This document shows positions 7,132 through 14,982 of a DNA stretch of 17,631 nucleotides, piece by piece. The translations under genes and the position numbers were made by a program. Source of the stretch: Flavobacterium sp. (GTDB lineage: Bacteria; Bacteroidota; Bacteroidia; Flavobacteriales; Flavobacteriaceae); NCBI GenBank assembly GCA_004296145.1, contig SEBM01000018.1, positions 1-17,631 of the forward strand, written 5' to 3'. Position 1 is the first letter of the stretch, and every line of letters begins with the position of its first letter. Under the pieces are notes generated by a model. The model did no database searches. It saw only the letters and a program-made list of their open reading frames with translations, and was not told the origin of the DNA.

Positions 7132-8199
7132 TTGAAGAAACTTTTTGTGTTTTTATTATTTTGGAGTTGCACTGCACAATATGCACAAACTGTTCGAAAA
7201 TATTCGAATGAGTTTATGAATATCGGTGTTGATGCTGCCGCGTTAGGAATGTCGAGTACTGTGGTTGCTTCGACAGATGATGTAAACGCTGTTTACTGGA
7301 ATCCGGCCGGACTTACGCATCTTGAAGATCATCAGATTTCGTTAATGCATGCAAATTATTTTGCAAATATTGCACAGTACGATTACATTGGCTATGCAAG
7401 CCCAATTGACGAAAGAAGTGCCTGGGGAATCTCTATGATTCGTTTTGGTGTAGATGATATTTTAGACACAACAGAATTAATTGACAGTCAAGGAAATATT
7501 GATTACAACAGGATTAGTTTATTTTCTACTGCAGATTATGGCTTTACTTTTTCATACGCCAGAAAGTTGCCTATCGAAGGTTTTCAATATGGAGTAAATG
7601 CAAAAGTGATTCGTCGTGTTATCGGAAAATTTGCAAATTCCTGGGGTTTTGGATTTGATTTTGGCCTTCAGTTTGAAAAAAATGACTGGAAATTTGGTTT
7701 GATGCTTCGCGATATTACAACAACCTATAATGTTTGGAATATCGATGAAGAAGAATATGAAAAAATTGCCAATGCAATTCCGGGAGAAAATACCGAATTG
7801 CCTGAAAGTACCGAAATCACTTTACCAAAAGCACAATTGGGAGTTTCGAGATTAATTGAATTTCACAATGATTACAGCTTATTGGTGGCAACAAACCTGA
7901 ATATGCGTTTTGAGCAAACCAATGATATTATTTCATCAAAAGTAGTAAGCATTGATCCTGCAGTTGGTTTTGAGTTTGGCTATACTGATCTTGTTTTTTT
8001 GAGAGCCGGAGCAGGAAATTTTCAAAATGTGACGCAATTAGATAATACTGAAAAGATAAATTTCCAACCGAATATTGGTCTGGGTTTTAAATACAAAGGT
8101 ATTCAGGTAGACTATGCCTTGACCGATTTGGGAAATCAGAGTACTGCTTTGTATTCTAATATTTTTTCTATAAAAGTTGATTTAGGTATCTTTAGATAA
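7132..8199 (+). CDS. PorV/PorQ family outer membrane beta-barrel protein
   Basis: Predicted FadL/PorV-type outer membrane barrel of 355 residues. PorV proteins of the type IX secretion system shuttle cargo to the attachment machinery; paralogues of the family have mostly unknown jobs. The N-terminus MKKLFVFLLFWSCTAQYAQ is a signal peptide. It is followed by the family hallmark GVDAAALGMSSTVVASTDD and AVYWNPAGL (54-61), then alternating amphipathic strands to a C-terminus ending DLGIFR. The start is TTG: an in-frame TAG lies six bases upstream (7126-7128) and the next methionine (28) would delete the signal peptide. C13 does not sit in a proper lipobox (W at -2), so I do not call a lipoprotein. 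It is too short and in the wrong context (no porU nearby) to be the main T9SS PorV. The DUF4105 gene follows 34 bases on and is probably in the same unit. Confidence 0.85.
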   Translation: MKKLFVFLLFWSCTAQYAQTVRKYSNEFMNIGVDAAALGMSSTVVASTDDVNAVYWNPAGLTHLEDHQISLMHANYFANIAQYDYIGYASPIDERSAWGISMIRFGVDDILDTTELIDSQGNIDYNRISLFSTADYGFTFSYARKLPIEGFQYGVNAKVIRRVIGKFANSWGFGFDFGLQFEKNDWKFGLMLRDITTTYNVWNIDEEEYEKIANAIPGENTELPESTEITLPKAQLGVSRLIEFHNDYSLLVATNLNMRFEQTNDIISSKVVSIDPAVGFEFGYTDLVFLRAGAGNFQNVTQLDNTEKINFQPNIGLGFKYKGIQVDYALTDLGNQSTALYSNIFSIKVDLGIFR

Positions 8200-8233
8200 T
8201 TATTACAAACCATTAAACTCAAAATTTTAAATC

Positions 8234-9367
8234 ATGAAAAAAGTCATTTTCAAAATAACACTTTTTAGTTTATTATTAAGTTTTTCAATTGGTTTTAGCC
8301 AAAATCTTCCATTATCGAAAGATGCAAAAATAAGCGTTATAACTTGTGGACTTGGCAACGAATCTTATAGTTTTTTTGGGCATACCGCTGTTCGCGTAGC
8401 TGATCCCGGAAACAATTTAGATGTTGTATACAATTATGGTAATTTTGATTTCAGGACACCTAATTTTGTCGCAAAATTTGCAAAGGGAGATTTACAATAT
8501 TTTGTAGGTGTGGCTTCTTTCTCTGATTTTATAAATGAATATAATTATGATAAAAGAAGTGTTTTTGAACAGGAATTACTTATTTCTCAAGATCTTAAAC
8601 AAAAGCTTTTTGACAAATTAAACACTACTTTATATTCTGAAGATCGTTATTATACTTATAAATTTATCGATAAAAACTGCACCTCAATGGTAGTAGATAT
8701 TATTAATAATACTTTGGGAGGAAATGTTGTTGTAAAAAAAGGAGATACAGATATAACATACCGATCCATATTATTTCCTTATTTTGATGGACATTTTTAC
8801 GAAAAATTGGGAACCAGTATTATCTTCGGAACAAAAGTTGACCAGTTAGGAACCAAAATATTTTTACCTTTTGAATTGAAGAATAGTTTAGACAAAACTA
8901 CTTTTCAGAACCAGCCATTAGTTGGTAAAAGCAAAACATTTTTGAGCTTCGAAAAAGAAACACCAACATCCTGGTGGAATAATATATATACTTATCTTTT
9001 TATTCTAGCCTTTGTAGTTTTGGCTCATAACAAGATTGTAGACAAAATCTATCTTCTGATCTTGTCTTTGATGGGACTATTTTTTGTTGTTATGGGATTT
9101 TATTCTCTTCACCATGAACTTGCAATGAATTACAACATTCTTTTATTCAGTCCGCTTTTGTTAATCTTGATTTTATTTTCAATAGCAAAGAACAAAAGAT
9201 GGACTTACAGATTTTCTGTTTTGCACTTAATCTTTCTAATCGTTTATACGATTTTCATGATTAATAAAGCCCATTTTTTAATTGTCCTTCCGATGATAAT
9301 TACTAGCGGTTTTGTTTTGGTAAGAGTTGCTATACGAAACAAAAAAAGAATTCCGATTATAATCTAA
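8234..9367 (+). CDS. DUF4105 domain-containing membrane protein
   Basis: A 377-residue envelope protein of unknown function, recognised as the DUF4105 family. It has a signal peptide (1-22, ending GFSQ), an exported domain (about 25-245) and four or five transmembrane helices at the C-terminus (about 250-370). The exported domain carries the family landmarks: ITCGLGNESYSFFGHTAVRV with C38 and H50, YNYGNF (67-71), YRSILFPYF further on, and KNCTS with C149. An invariant-looking histidine followed far downstream by an NC motif resembles circularly permuted papain-fold hydrolases; this is inference. The segment after the second C-terminal helix reads SLHHELAMNYNILLFSP, also typical of the family. 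It follows the PorV-like gene by 34 bases and its stop is two bases from the convergent phosphoglycosyltransferase stop, with no room for a terminator between them. Confidence 0.88.
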   Translation: MKKVIFKITLFSLLLSFSIGFSQNLPLSKDAKISVITCGLGNESYSFFGHTAVRVADPGNNLDVVYNYGNFDFRTPNFVAKFAKGDLQYFVGVASFSDFINEYNYDKRSVFEQELLISQDLKQKLFDKLNTTLYSEDRYYTYKFIDKNCTSMVVDIINNTLGGNVVVKKGDTDITYRSILFPYFDGHFYEKLGTSIIFGTKVDQLGTKIFLPFELKNSLDKTTFQNQPLVGKSKTFLSFEKETPTSWWNNIYTYLFILAFVVLAHNKIVDKIYLLILSLMGLFFVVMGFYSLHHELAMNYNILLFSPLLLILILFSIAKNKRWTYRFSVLHLIFLIVYTIFMINKAHFLIVLPMIITSGFVLVRVAIRNKKRIPIII

Positions 9368-9369
9368 GA

Positions 9370-10764
9370 TTACTGTCCTCGATAAAAAACTATTGTTGTT
9401 ATGGTTTTAAAAGTAATACTCAAATCCAGAAAAATACTTCTGTGTTTTATGTAATACAAATCATATTGTAATTTTATCAGACTTTCTTCTATAGATTCTC
9501 CATAAGAATAATTGACTTGTGCCCAACCTGTAAGCCCTGGTTTTATAACATGTCTTGTTTCATAAAAAGGCATTATCTGGGCAATTTCATTTACAAAGAA
9601 AGGTCTTTCGGGTCTTGGACCAATAAGGGCCATATCTCCTTTTATAACATTAAAAAACTGAGGCAGTTCATCAATTCTTGATTTGCGCATTAGTCTGCCA
9701 AATGGTGTTATACGTTTGTCATTTGAAGTCGCAAAAACAACTCCATTTGACTCTGAATTTTCAACCATTGTCCTGAATTTATATATTTCAAAAACAACTC
9801 CGTTTCTGCCTACTCTTTCTTGTGTATAAAACAATTCTCCTTTGTTACCAATAAGATTTGCGATAGAGATAAAAGGAATCAGAACCGCGCAGATTACTAA
9901 GCCGATAAAAGAAAAAACAAGTTCAAGAAAACGAACCAAAAGAAGATATAATTTATTGTTATTGCTTCGGCTGAATGGGAAAAAGCGATAAAAATCCTTT
10001 GAAATGTGATGTACAGGAATACGTTGCGTTTTGTTTTCGTAAACTTGGGTATATTCTCTGATTATATGACCGTTTTCTAGTAAATGTAACATTGTCTGAT
10101 ACAGATCTGCAGTTATTCCGTTGGTGTCCTGAGAAGCAATTACAATCTCTGAAACATTATTCTTTATAACAAAATCTTCTAAATCATGTTTCTTAATTTG
10201 TTTCACATAATGAAAATCAGGATCTTGTCCCGAAAGTGAATCTGAATTTACAAAACCTACTATTTTATAATGAGGATCGACATTTTCAAGACCTAAAACC
10301 AATTCTTCTACCTGATTCTGATCACAGATTAGAACCACGTTCTGAACAAATCTGTGAGAAGCAAGGAAAAATACATATAAGTATCTCCAGATTAGTAGTG
10401 CAAAAAGAACGGCTAAATAAAATACAATTATAGAAACCCTTTGTTTTGGAAGTTCCGGAGATAAAACAGGAGTAAGCAAATAAACAATTACTGTTGTAGT
10501 TACAGTAAAAATGGTGCTTTTAAGAACCTGAAACTGGTTACTGGCAGTTTGTAAATTATACATTTCAAAAATAGATCCGAACATGTATATATAAAACAAT
10601 AATACAAATTGTCTGTAAAAGTATGGAGCTGAAAATTTAAGGTATTGTAAATCCAGAAATAAGCTCAAAACATACAGTGCTGATAAAACAAAAACAGCAT
10701 CAAAAATATGAAGTAGGACTTTCCGTTCCGATATTTGGAAATGAATTTTTTTGCTTGAAAACAT
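9370..10764 (-). CDS. Polyprenyl-phosphate sugar-1-phosphate transferase (WcaJ/WbaP-like)
   Basis: Initiating enzyme of a surface polysaccharide: transfers a sugar-1-phosphate from a nucleotide sugar to undecaprenyl phosphate at the inner membrane. The 464 residues have the polyPGT architecture: four N-terminal hydrophobic segments (about 18-135), a Rossmann-like CoA-binding-type domain (about 140-245, VVLICD at 143-148, then GFVNSD), one hydrophobic hairpin (about 275-302), and the catalytic Bac_transf domain. That domain shows YTQERVGRNG, FEIYKFRTM (325-333), KSRIDELPQFFNVIKGDMAL with the catalytic D365-E366 pair, and IGPRPERPFF, then PGLTGWAQVNY (409-419). It is the last gene of the minus-strand cluster, 59 bases after the Wzy-like gene, with a possible promoter of its own. 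The sugar (glucose, galactose or an amino sugar) cannot be read from sequence. Confidence 0.93.
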   Translation of the reverse strand: MFSSKKIHFQISERKVLLHIFDAVFVLSALYVLSLFLDLQYLKFSAPYFYRQFVLLFYIYMFGSIFEMYNLQTASNQFQVLKSTIFTVTTTVIVYLLTPVLSPELPKQRVSIIVFYLAVLFALLIWRYLYVFFLASHRFVQNVVLICDQNQVEELVLGLENVDPHYKIVGFVNSDSLSGQDPDFHYVKQIKKHDLEDFVIKNNVSEIVIASQDTNGITADLYQTMLHLLENGHIIREYTQVYENKTQRIPVHHISKDFYRFFPFSRSNNNKLYLLLVRFLELVFSFIGLVICAVLIPFISIANLIGNKGELFYTQERVGRNGVVFEIYKFRTMVENSESNGVVFATSNDKRITPFGRLMRKSRIDELPQFFNVIKGDMALIGPRPERPFFVNEIAQIMPFYETRHVIKPGLTGWAQVNYSYGESIEESLIKLQYDLYYIKHRSIFLDLSITFKTITTIVFYRGQ

Positions 10765-10798
10765 TTATTTGTTATTTGGGGGAATAATAAACTTAAAG

Positions 10799-10806
10799 CA
10801 AATGTA
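10799..10806 (-). promoter_or_regulatory. Possible internal promoter before the phosphoglycosyltransferase gene
   Basis: On the minus strand TACATTTG is an 8-of-8 match to the -7 element TAnnTTTG. It lies in the 59-base gap, 34 bases before the ATG at 10764, the usual distance for a Bacteroidota promoter. No TTG is found at -33. It would allow the initiating transferase to be made independently of the upstream cluster. Confidence 0.35.
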
Positions 10807-10823
10807 TCATAAAAAAATAGAAT

Positions 10824-12173
10824 TTAATCTATTGAAGTTTCAGCTTTTTCAGGAATCTTAACCTGCACAAAGAGAAGCGTCAAAGCATACACAAACGCAG
10901 GCGCCGCAGTACGCATGGCAGCATGATTAATTGTTAACAGCCAAAACACATAAAAAGATAAAAAATAGAGATGCTGTCTGTTATTAACATATAGAATAAA
11001 CGGGGTTAAAAAAAGTAATAAAAGTCCGAAGATACCAAACAAACCATGTTCGCTCATCATACGTGAGATTTCATTATGAGAGGCTACATCGTATCCAAAT
11101 GATTCTTTACGCATTTCTTTTCCTATCCCGGCTCCTACACCTAAAATTGGGTTCTCCATAAAAACTTTAAGTTCCCAATCAATAATTTCCTCTCTTCCTC
11201 CCAAATTATCTTTCTTTTCTCTTCCTTTAGCATCCTGATTTGCATAACGTTTGCTGATAAGACCACTTGTCTGTAAAGAACTATAAGACCAAATTCCGGC
11301 TGCCATTAAAGCTGTCATTAAAAAAACCAGGCTAAATTTGCTTCTGCCTTTTGAATTTGAAAAAAAATACAATAAAAACAAAAGACAAATTATCATTATA
11401 ACAGCCGTTATAACTCCTCCTCTGGAAAAAGTTACAATTCCTCTGTAACTAACAAATAATAAAAGGAAACCATTTAAAAAGATCTCTTTTTTTGTTTTTG
11501 AAAATAGTACCAATTGTGTAAAAAAGACAAAAATCCCTAATCCTAAAATGGTCGAAACCTGATTAGGACCAAAACCTCCGGATGTTTCAAAATTAGACTG
11601 GGTTCCCGTTACAACGTCTTTTACACTAGGATTATACAAAAATAAATAGACAGTTGTTGTTAAAATGGGCAGCCCCATTGTAATTACAACATTTTGCAGG
11701 TTAGAAAAAAGAATTTTCCTTTTAAAAGTATATATAGAGCAAATTGCCAGACAAACCGGGCCGGACAAATTAAAGATCAAAGACTTTTTTACATCAACAT
11801 TATAGTTTGTTATGGTGGCAGTGACTAATATTCCCGGAATTAACAAAATTATAAAAAACCAGTAAATAAATGCATTTGTCGAGAAGTTGCTATAAATCAT
11901 CCCCATGAACATAAAAAAAATAATATTGAATTTTATATATTCATTATTGAAGTTACCGTTGGTCATCCTCAGAAAAACCTCAATACCAATCATGTAAGCA
12001 GCTATAATAAGCACTTCATTATTCTTGTTCTTTGTTTTGTTGACTATGTAAAAACCAAGTATTGGTAAGGTAAGTGCTAAAACTTTAGATAAAAAAGGCA
12101 AAGCAAAAACCGCCAAAGCAATTAATGCGTGAATTATAATAAGAAAGATATACGATAATCTGGTATTTTTCAT
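10824..12173 (-). CDS. O-antigen polymerase/ligase family membrane protein (Wzy/WaaL-like)
   Basis: Polytopic inner membrane protein of 449 residues with about eleven or twelve hydrophobic segments. It matches the Wzy_C/O-antigen ligase superfamily: a large loop before the last helices carries ENPILGVGAGIGKEM (340-354) and ASHNEISRMMSEHGLFG (364-380), the usual P-x-x-G-x-G then H-N and E-x-G pattern. An upstream TFSRGG (248-253) gives the conserved SRGG arginine. Such proteins either polymerise lipid-linked repeat units (Wzy) or ligate chains to an acceptor (WaaL, PglL-type), and these cannot be separated from sequence alone. The setting between glycosyltransferases and the initiating transferase favours polymerase. 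The 21-base gap to the preceding GT4 gene fits one transcript. Confidence 0.85.
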   Translation of the reverse strand: MKNTRLSYIFLIIIHALIALAVFALPFLSKVLALTLPILGFYIVNKTKNKNNEVLIIAAYMIGIEVFLRMTNGNFNNEYIKFNIIFFMFMGMIYSNFSTNAFIYWFFIILLIPGILVTATITNYNVDVKKSLIFNLSGPVCLAICSIYTFKRKILFSNLQNVVITMGLPILTTTVYLFLYNPSVKDVVTGTQSNFETSGGFGPNQVSTILGLGIFVFFTQLVLFSKTKKEIFLNGFLLLFVSYRGIVTFSRGGVITAVIMIICLLFLLYFFSNSKGRSKFSLVFLMTALMAAGIWSYSSLQTSGLISKRYANQDAKGREKKDNLGGREEIIDWELKVFMENPILGVGAGIGKEMRKESFGYDVASHNEISRMMSEHGLFGIFGLLLLFLTPFILYVNNRQHLYFLSFYVFWLLTINHAAMRTAAPAFVYALTLLFVQVKIPEKAETSID

Positions 12174-12194
12174 CTATTGTTTATAAAATGCTAT

Positions 12195-13283
12195 TCAGGA
12201 AGCAAAATTACTCAAAGAATTTAACCATGACAGATATTCTTTGATAATTGCTGTTTCACTATAATTTGATTTAATTCTGTTATATAATGCCAAACCCAAA
12301 TCTTCTCTGTCATTTTCATTCCAAATAAGATTCTCAATAGCATGAGTCAATGCATTTTTGTTATTAGATTCAATAACAATTCCTTCTTTCTCAGAAGTAA
12401 TCACTTTTGAAATTTCGCCAACATTAGTACTTACAACAGGTAATTTATACAAACCGTATTCTAAAACTGCCAAAGGAAGTCCTTCCGACAAAGAAGTCAA
12501 TAGGGCAATATCAGATTGTTTTAAAGCAGATGCAACATTATCGGTAGTTCCATAAAAGAAAATGTTTTGCGAAAATTCCTTATTCTTAATCTGAACTTTA
12601 ATGTCCTCAGAATAATCATCCTCGAAATCTTTTCCAAACAAATGAAATGTCCATTCCGGATGTTTTGCAATGATTATTTCTGCCGCTTCAATTAAGAGTT
12701 TATGATTTTTTTGCGGACGCAAATTGGCTACGCAGATTATTCTTTTCCCTTCAATACCGTTTAAAATTAATTCTTCCTGAATATTTGAGGCATCATTAAT
12801 AAAATTTGGGAAGTAAATAATATCAGAGCAAAACAAATATGATTCTGCCCATTTTTTTAAAGCAGAATTAACCGAAATAATTCCTTTAAAGAAAAGAGAA
12901 CCAAACTTTAACCCTAAATTTTTTCTGGCCGTCAGATCATCTGAAATTCCGTAATGATCGTGCCAGATTATTTTTATTTTGGGCAAAGTCAGCTTTACTA
13001 ATACTGCAATAAAAAATGAAGAACTATGTGCATGAATGACATCAATTTTATTTTTGGTAACGTATTTTCTTAAACGCAAAACAGCTTTTAAGTCAACGCT
13101 TTTTTTCTTTTCCAAAAATAAATAAGGTACTTTAGAATCTATTTGTTTCTTTAGAATGCCTTCTTTTCGGGTTGCTATCAGGCCTGAAAAATTTATTTCT
13201 TTTGCTAAAGCATTTGCATAATTTAATGCCATTCGCTCCGCCCCGCCCGGTTCTAAGGAATCTATAATTTGTACAATTCTCAT
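12195..13283 (-). CDS. GT4 family glycosyltransferase
   Basis: A GT-B fold retaining glycosyltransferase of 362 residues, cytoplasmic and probably membrane-associated, adding a sugar to a lipid-linked intermediate. Seen: the N-terminal acceptor domain begins MRIVQIIDSLEPGGAERMAL, with the glycine loop EPGGAER (11-17), then DVIHAHSS (81-88). The C-terminal nucleotide-sugar domain starts near 180 with VANLRPQKNHKLLIEA (R189 and K192 contact the donor phosphates in the family), and the E-x7-E motif SEGLPLAVLE (266-275) is intact. The ATG at 13283 overlaps the upstream GT4 stop by four bases (ATGA), showing translational coupling. The donor and acceptor sugars cannot be assigned. Confidence 0.92.
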   Translation of the reverse strand: MRIVQIIDSLEPGGAERMALNYANALAKEINFSGLIATRKEGILKKQIDSKVPYLFLEKKKSVDLKAVLRLRKYVTKNKIDVIHAHSSSFFIAVLVKLTLPKIKIIWHDHYGISDDLTARKNLGLKFGSLFFKGIISVNSALKKWAESYLFCSDIIYFPNFINDASNIQEELILNGIEGKRIICVANLRPQKNHKLLIEAAEIIIAKHPEWTFHLFGKDFEDDYSEDIKVQIKNKEFSQNIFFYGTTDNVASALKQSDIALLTSLSEGLPLAVLEYGLYKLPVVSTNVGEISKVITSEKEGIVIESNNKNALTHAIENLIWNENDREDLGLALYNRIKSNYSETAIIKEYLSWLNSLSNFAS

Positions 13284-14398
13284 TTTACTAACAGATTTTT
13301 AATTTCTGTTTCAAAAACATCAGTGGTATATAATTGTGACCAGTTACTTGCTGATTTACTTTTTTCTATAAAAACATTTTCATTTAAGAAAAGCTCTTCC
13401 ATTTGTTTCAAATCTTTTTGCAAATCCATTTCAAGCAAAATTCCTCTGTTTCCAGAATCCAGCATAAAAGGAACACAGGAAACTTTGCTGGCAATTGGTA
13501 CGCATCCCCAAAACATTCCTTCTGCAATTGCTTTTGGCCAGCCTTCACTTTTAGAAGGCAATATTACAAAATGGCTTTTCTGATATGCTTTTTTTATAGT
13601 TTCCTTATTATGGTTTCCTTTTAAAAAAACATAATCTTCTAATTGATTTTGTTTTATATAATGTTCCAAAGCATTTCTTTCAGGTCCTTCTCCATATAAA
13701 TTCAGTAAAACATTTTTCCCTTTTTTACCTAATTCTTCAACCAGTTTAATAGCATACAACGGATCTTTACCTGAAACAAGGCTTCCAACAAAAGTAAATT
13801 CTATTATTGAACTTAAATCTGTTTTTTGAACAATTTCTTTTTCAGATTCCGAATAAGTTGCCGTGAAAAAAGGTTTTACGTTTTTTGACTGATTTTTCCA
13901 TTCTCCATACACCAGAACTTGCATATTCCGGGTTAGAAAAGTATTATTCAAAACCCATTTTTGTATTCTATAAGTTAAAGGCTGTTTACTATTTGGATCC
14001 CAATTACCGGCATATTTTGCTGTCTTTACTTTATTAGGAAATAAAATCTGGACAAAAGAGGCCAATAAACCAATATTTCCGGGACATCTTAAATGAATAT
14101 GATCGGAATTTTTCATCGCTTTAAATAAAACTGCAAGATTATAAAAACTAAAAAATATCGATTTCAGGATATTTTTAAACGAATTTAAATTTGAGTCAAT
14201 TAGTTTATAGTGATGGTGAATATTAAAAGAAATCTTCGAAATCAAAAGTCCGTTTTCGTTTTCCCAGACAGGGCAACAAAATTCTATTTCATCGCAGAAT
14301 TTTTTAAGAATAATCAGTTCATTTACGTATGGTCCATACGCATAGCTGGAATTATCTTTATAAATTAAGGGCGCGGTTGATACAATTAATAATTTCAT
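13280..14398 (-). CDS. GT4 family glycosyltransferase
   Basis: A second GT-B enzyme of 372 residues, only distantly similar to its downstream neighbour. The N-terminal domain (1-175) contains SDHIHLRCPGNIGLLASF (98-115) and AKYAGNWDPNS (127-137). The C-terminal domain starts near 200 with FTFVGSLVSGKDPLYAIKL, holds LYGEGPERNAL (234-244), and has the E-x7-E motif SEGWPKAIAE (284-293). A W replaces the usual F/L after EG, as in several capsular GT4 enzymes. The region is strikingly AT-rich by eye. The ATG at 14398 shares one base with the stop of the acyltransferase gene (TGATG), and the 3' end overlaps the next GT4 by four bases. Likely role: a sugar addition in the cluster's repeat unit; specificity unknown. 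Confidence 0.9.
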   Translation of the reverse strand: MKLLIVSTAPLIYKDNSSYAYGPYVNELIILKKFCDEIEFCCPVWENENGLLISKISFNIHHHYKLIDSNLNSFKNILKSIFFSFYNLAVLFKAMKNSDHIHLRCPGNIGLLASFVQILFPNKVKTAKYAGNWDPNSKQPLTYRIQKWVLNNTFLTRNMQVLVYGEWKNQSKNVKPFFTATYSESEKEIVQKTDLSSIIEFTFVGSLVSGKDPLYAIKLVEELGKKGKNVLLNLYGEGPERNALEHYIKQNQLEDYVFLKGNHNKETIKKAYQKSHFVILPSKSEGWPKAIAEGMFWGCVPIASKVSCVPFMLDSGNRGILLEMDLQKDLKQMEELFLNENVFIEKSKSASNWSQLYTTDVFETEIKNLLVK

Positions 14399-14952
14399 CA
14401 GATATATCCTTTTGAACCTTTTTGAGAAACTACAATTGCAGGAACTCCTAATAAAACAGCATCATCCCCAAAAGAATCTTTGACCATTGAACATGCGCCG
14501 ATCAATACATTGTTTCCAATTGTAATTTTGCCTGCTACAACTGCATTTGCTCCAATATATACCTGATTCCCTAAAATGGGTACTCCCCTATTTTCGTCAA
14601 GCCCCGAAACACCAATGGTTACTCCTTGTGATATATTACAATCATCTCCAATACGAACATTAGAATTTATAATTATTCCGCCAAAATGACCGATATAAAA
14701 AGAATGTCCTATTTGAGCCGAATACGGAATTGAAATTCCGGTCATAACTTCAATTGTTTTCTGCCAGATTAAAGCCAGAAAAAGGAATGGTACTTTGAAA
14801 ATTTGCCATTTAACATTTCTATATATATAGTTTGCTACACGATACTGAAAGATTGCCCAGAATCCTTGTGTAAAAAATAAAATAACAAGAAAACTGCTGC
14901 CATACTTTCGGCATTTTTTATAATCTGACTTAACAAGCTGTAATAACGTCAT
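14398..14952 (-). CDS. Hexapeptide-repeat acyltransferase, serine acetyltransferase-like (WcaB type)
   Basis: A 184-residue left-handed beta-helix protein, probably acetylating a sugar of the polysaccharide rather than serine. The N-terminal part (about 1-70) is helical and hydrophobic, with FLVILFFTQGFWAIFQYRVA, as in the polysaccharide-associated branch. Hexapeptide turns run from about 74 to 172, with YIGHFGGIII (86-95), NISQGVTIG (106-114), IGANAVVAGKITIGNNVLIGA and VLLGVPAIVV. The histidine corresponding to the second active-site position of CysE is present (H89), but the DIHP block before it reads SIPY, so the usual aspartate is missing. It overlaps the following GT4 by one base and lies 30 bases after the GT2 gene. 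O-acetyltransferase is the best reading; CysE is unlikely given the short N-terminal domain. Confidence 0.85.
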   Translation of the reverse strand: MTLLQLVKSDYKKCRKYGSSFLVILFFTQGFWAIFQYRVANYIYRNVKWQIFKVPFLFLALIWQKTIEVMTGISIPYSAQIGHSFYIGHFGGIIINSNVRIGDDCNISQGVTIGVSGLDENRGVPILGNQVYIGANAVVAGKITIGNNVLIGACSMVKDSFGDDAVLLGVPAIVVSQKGSKGYI

Positions 14953-14982
14953 ACTTAAATTTTAAGCAATTATAAATCAAAA

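Noticed and set aside
7165..7173. Lipoprotein signal at C13 of the PorV-like protein
   Set aside because: The residues before C13 are F-W-S, and tryptophan at -2 does not fit a lipobox. A signal peptidase I site after YAQ fits better.
7132..8199. Calling this gene the type IX secretion component porV itself
   Set aside because: The protein is of the PorV/PorQ family, but there is no porU neighbour and the length and context fit a paralogue.
13269..13583. 104-codon plus-strand frame opposite the GT4 genes
   Set aside because: Antisense to two intact overlapping GT4 genes; the protein is low-complexity, rich in S, F and K, as expected from AT-rich complementary sequence.
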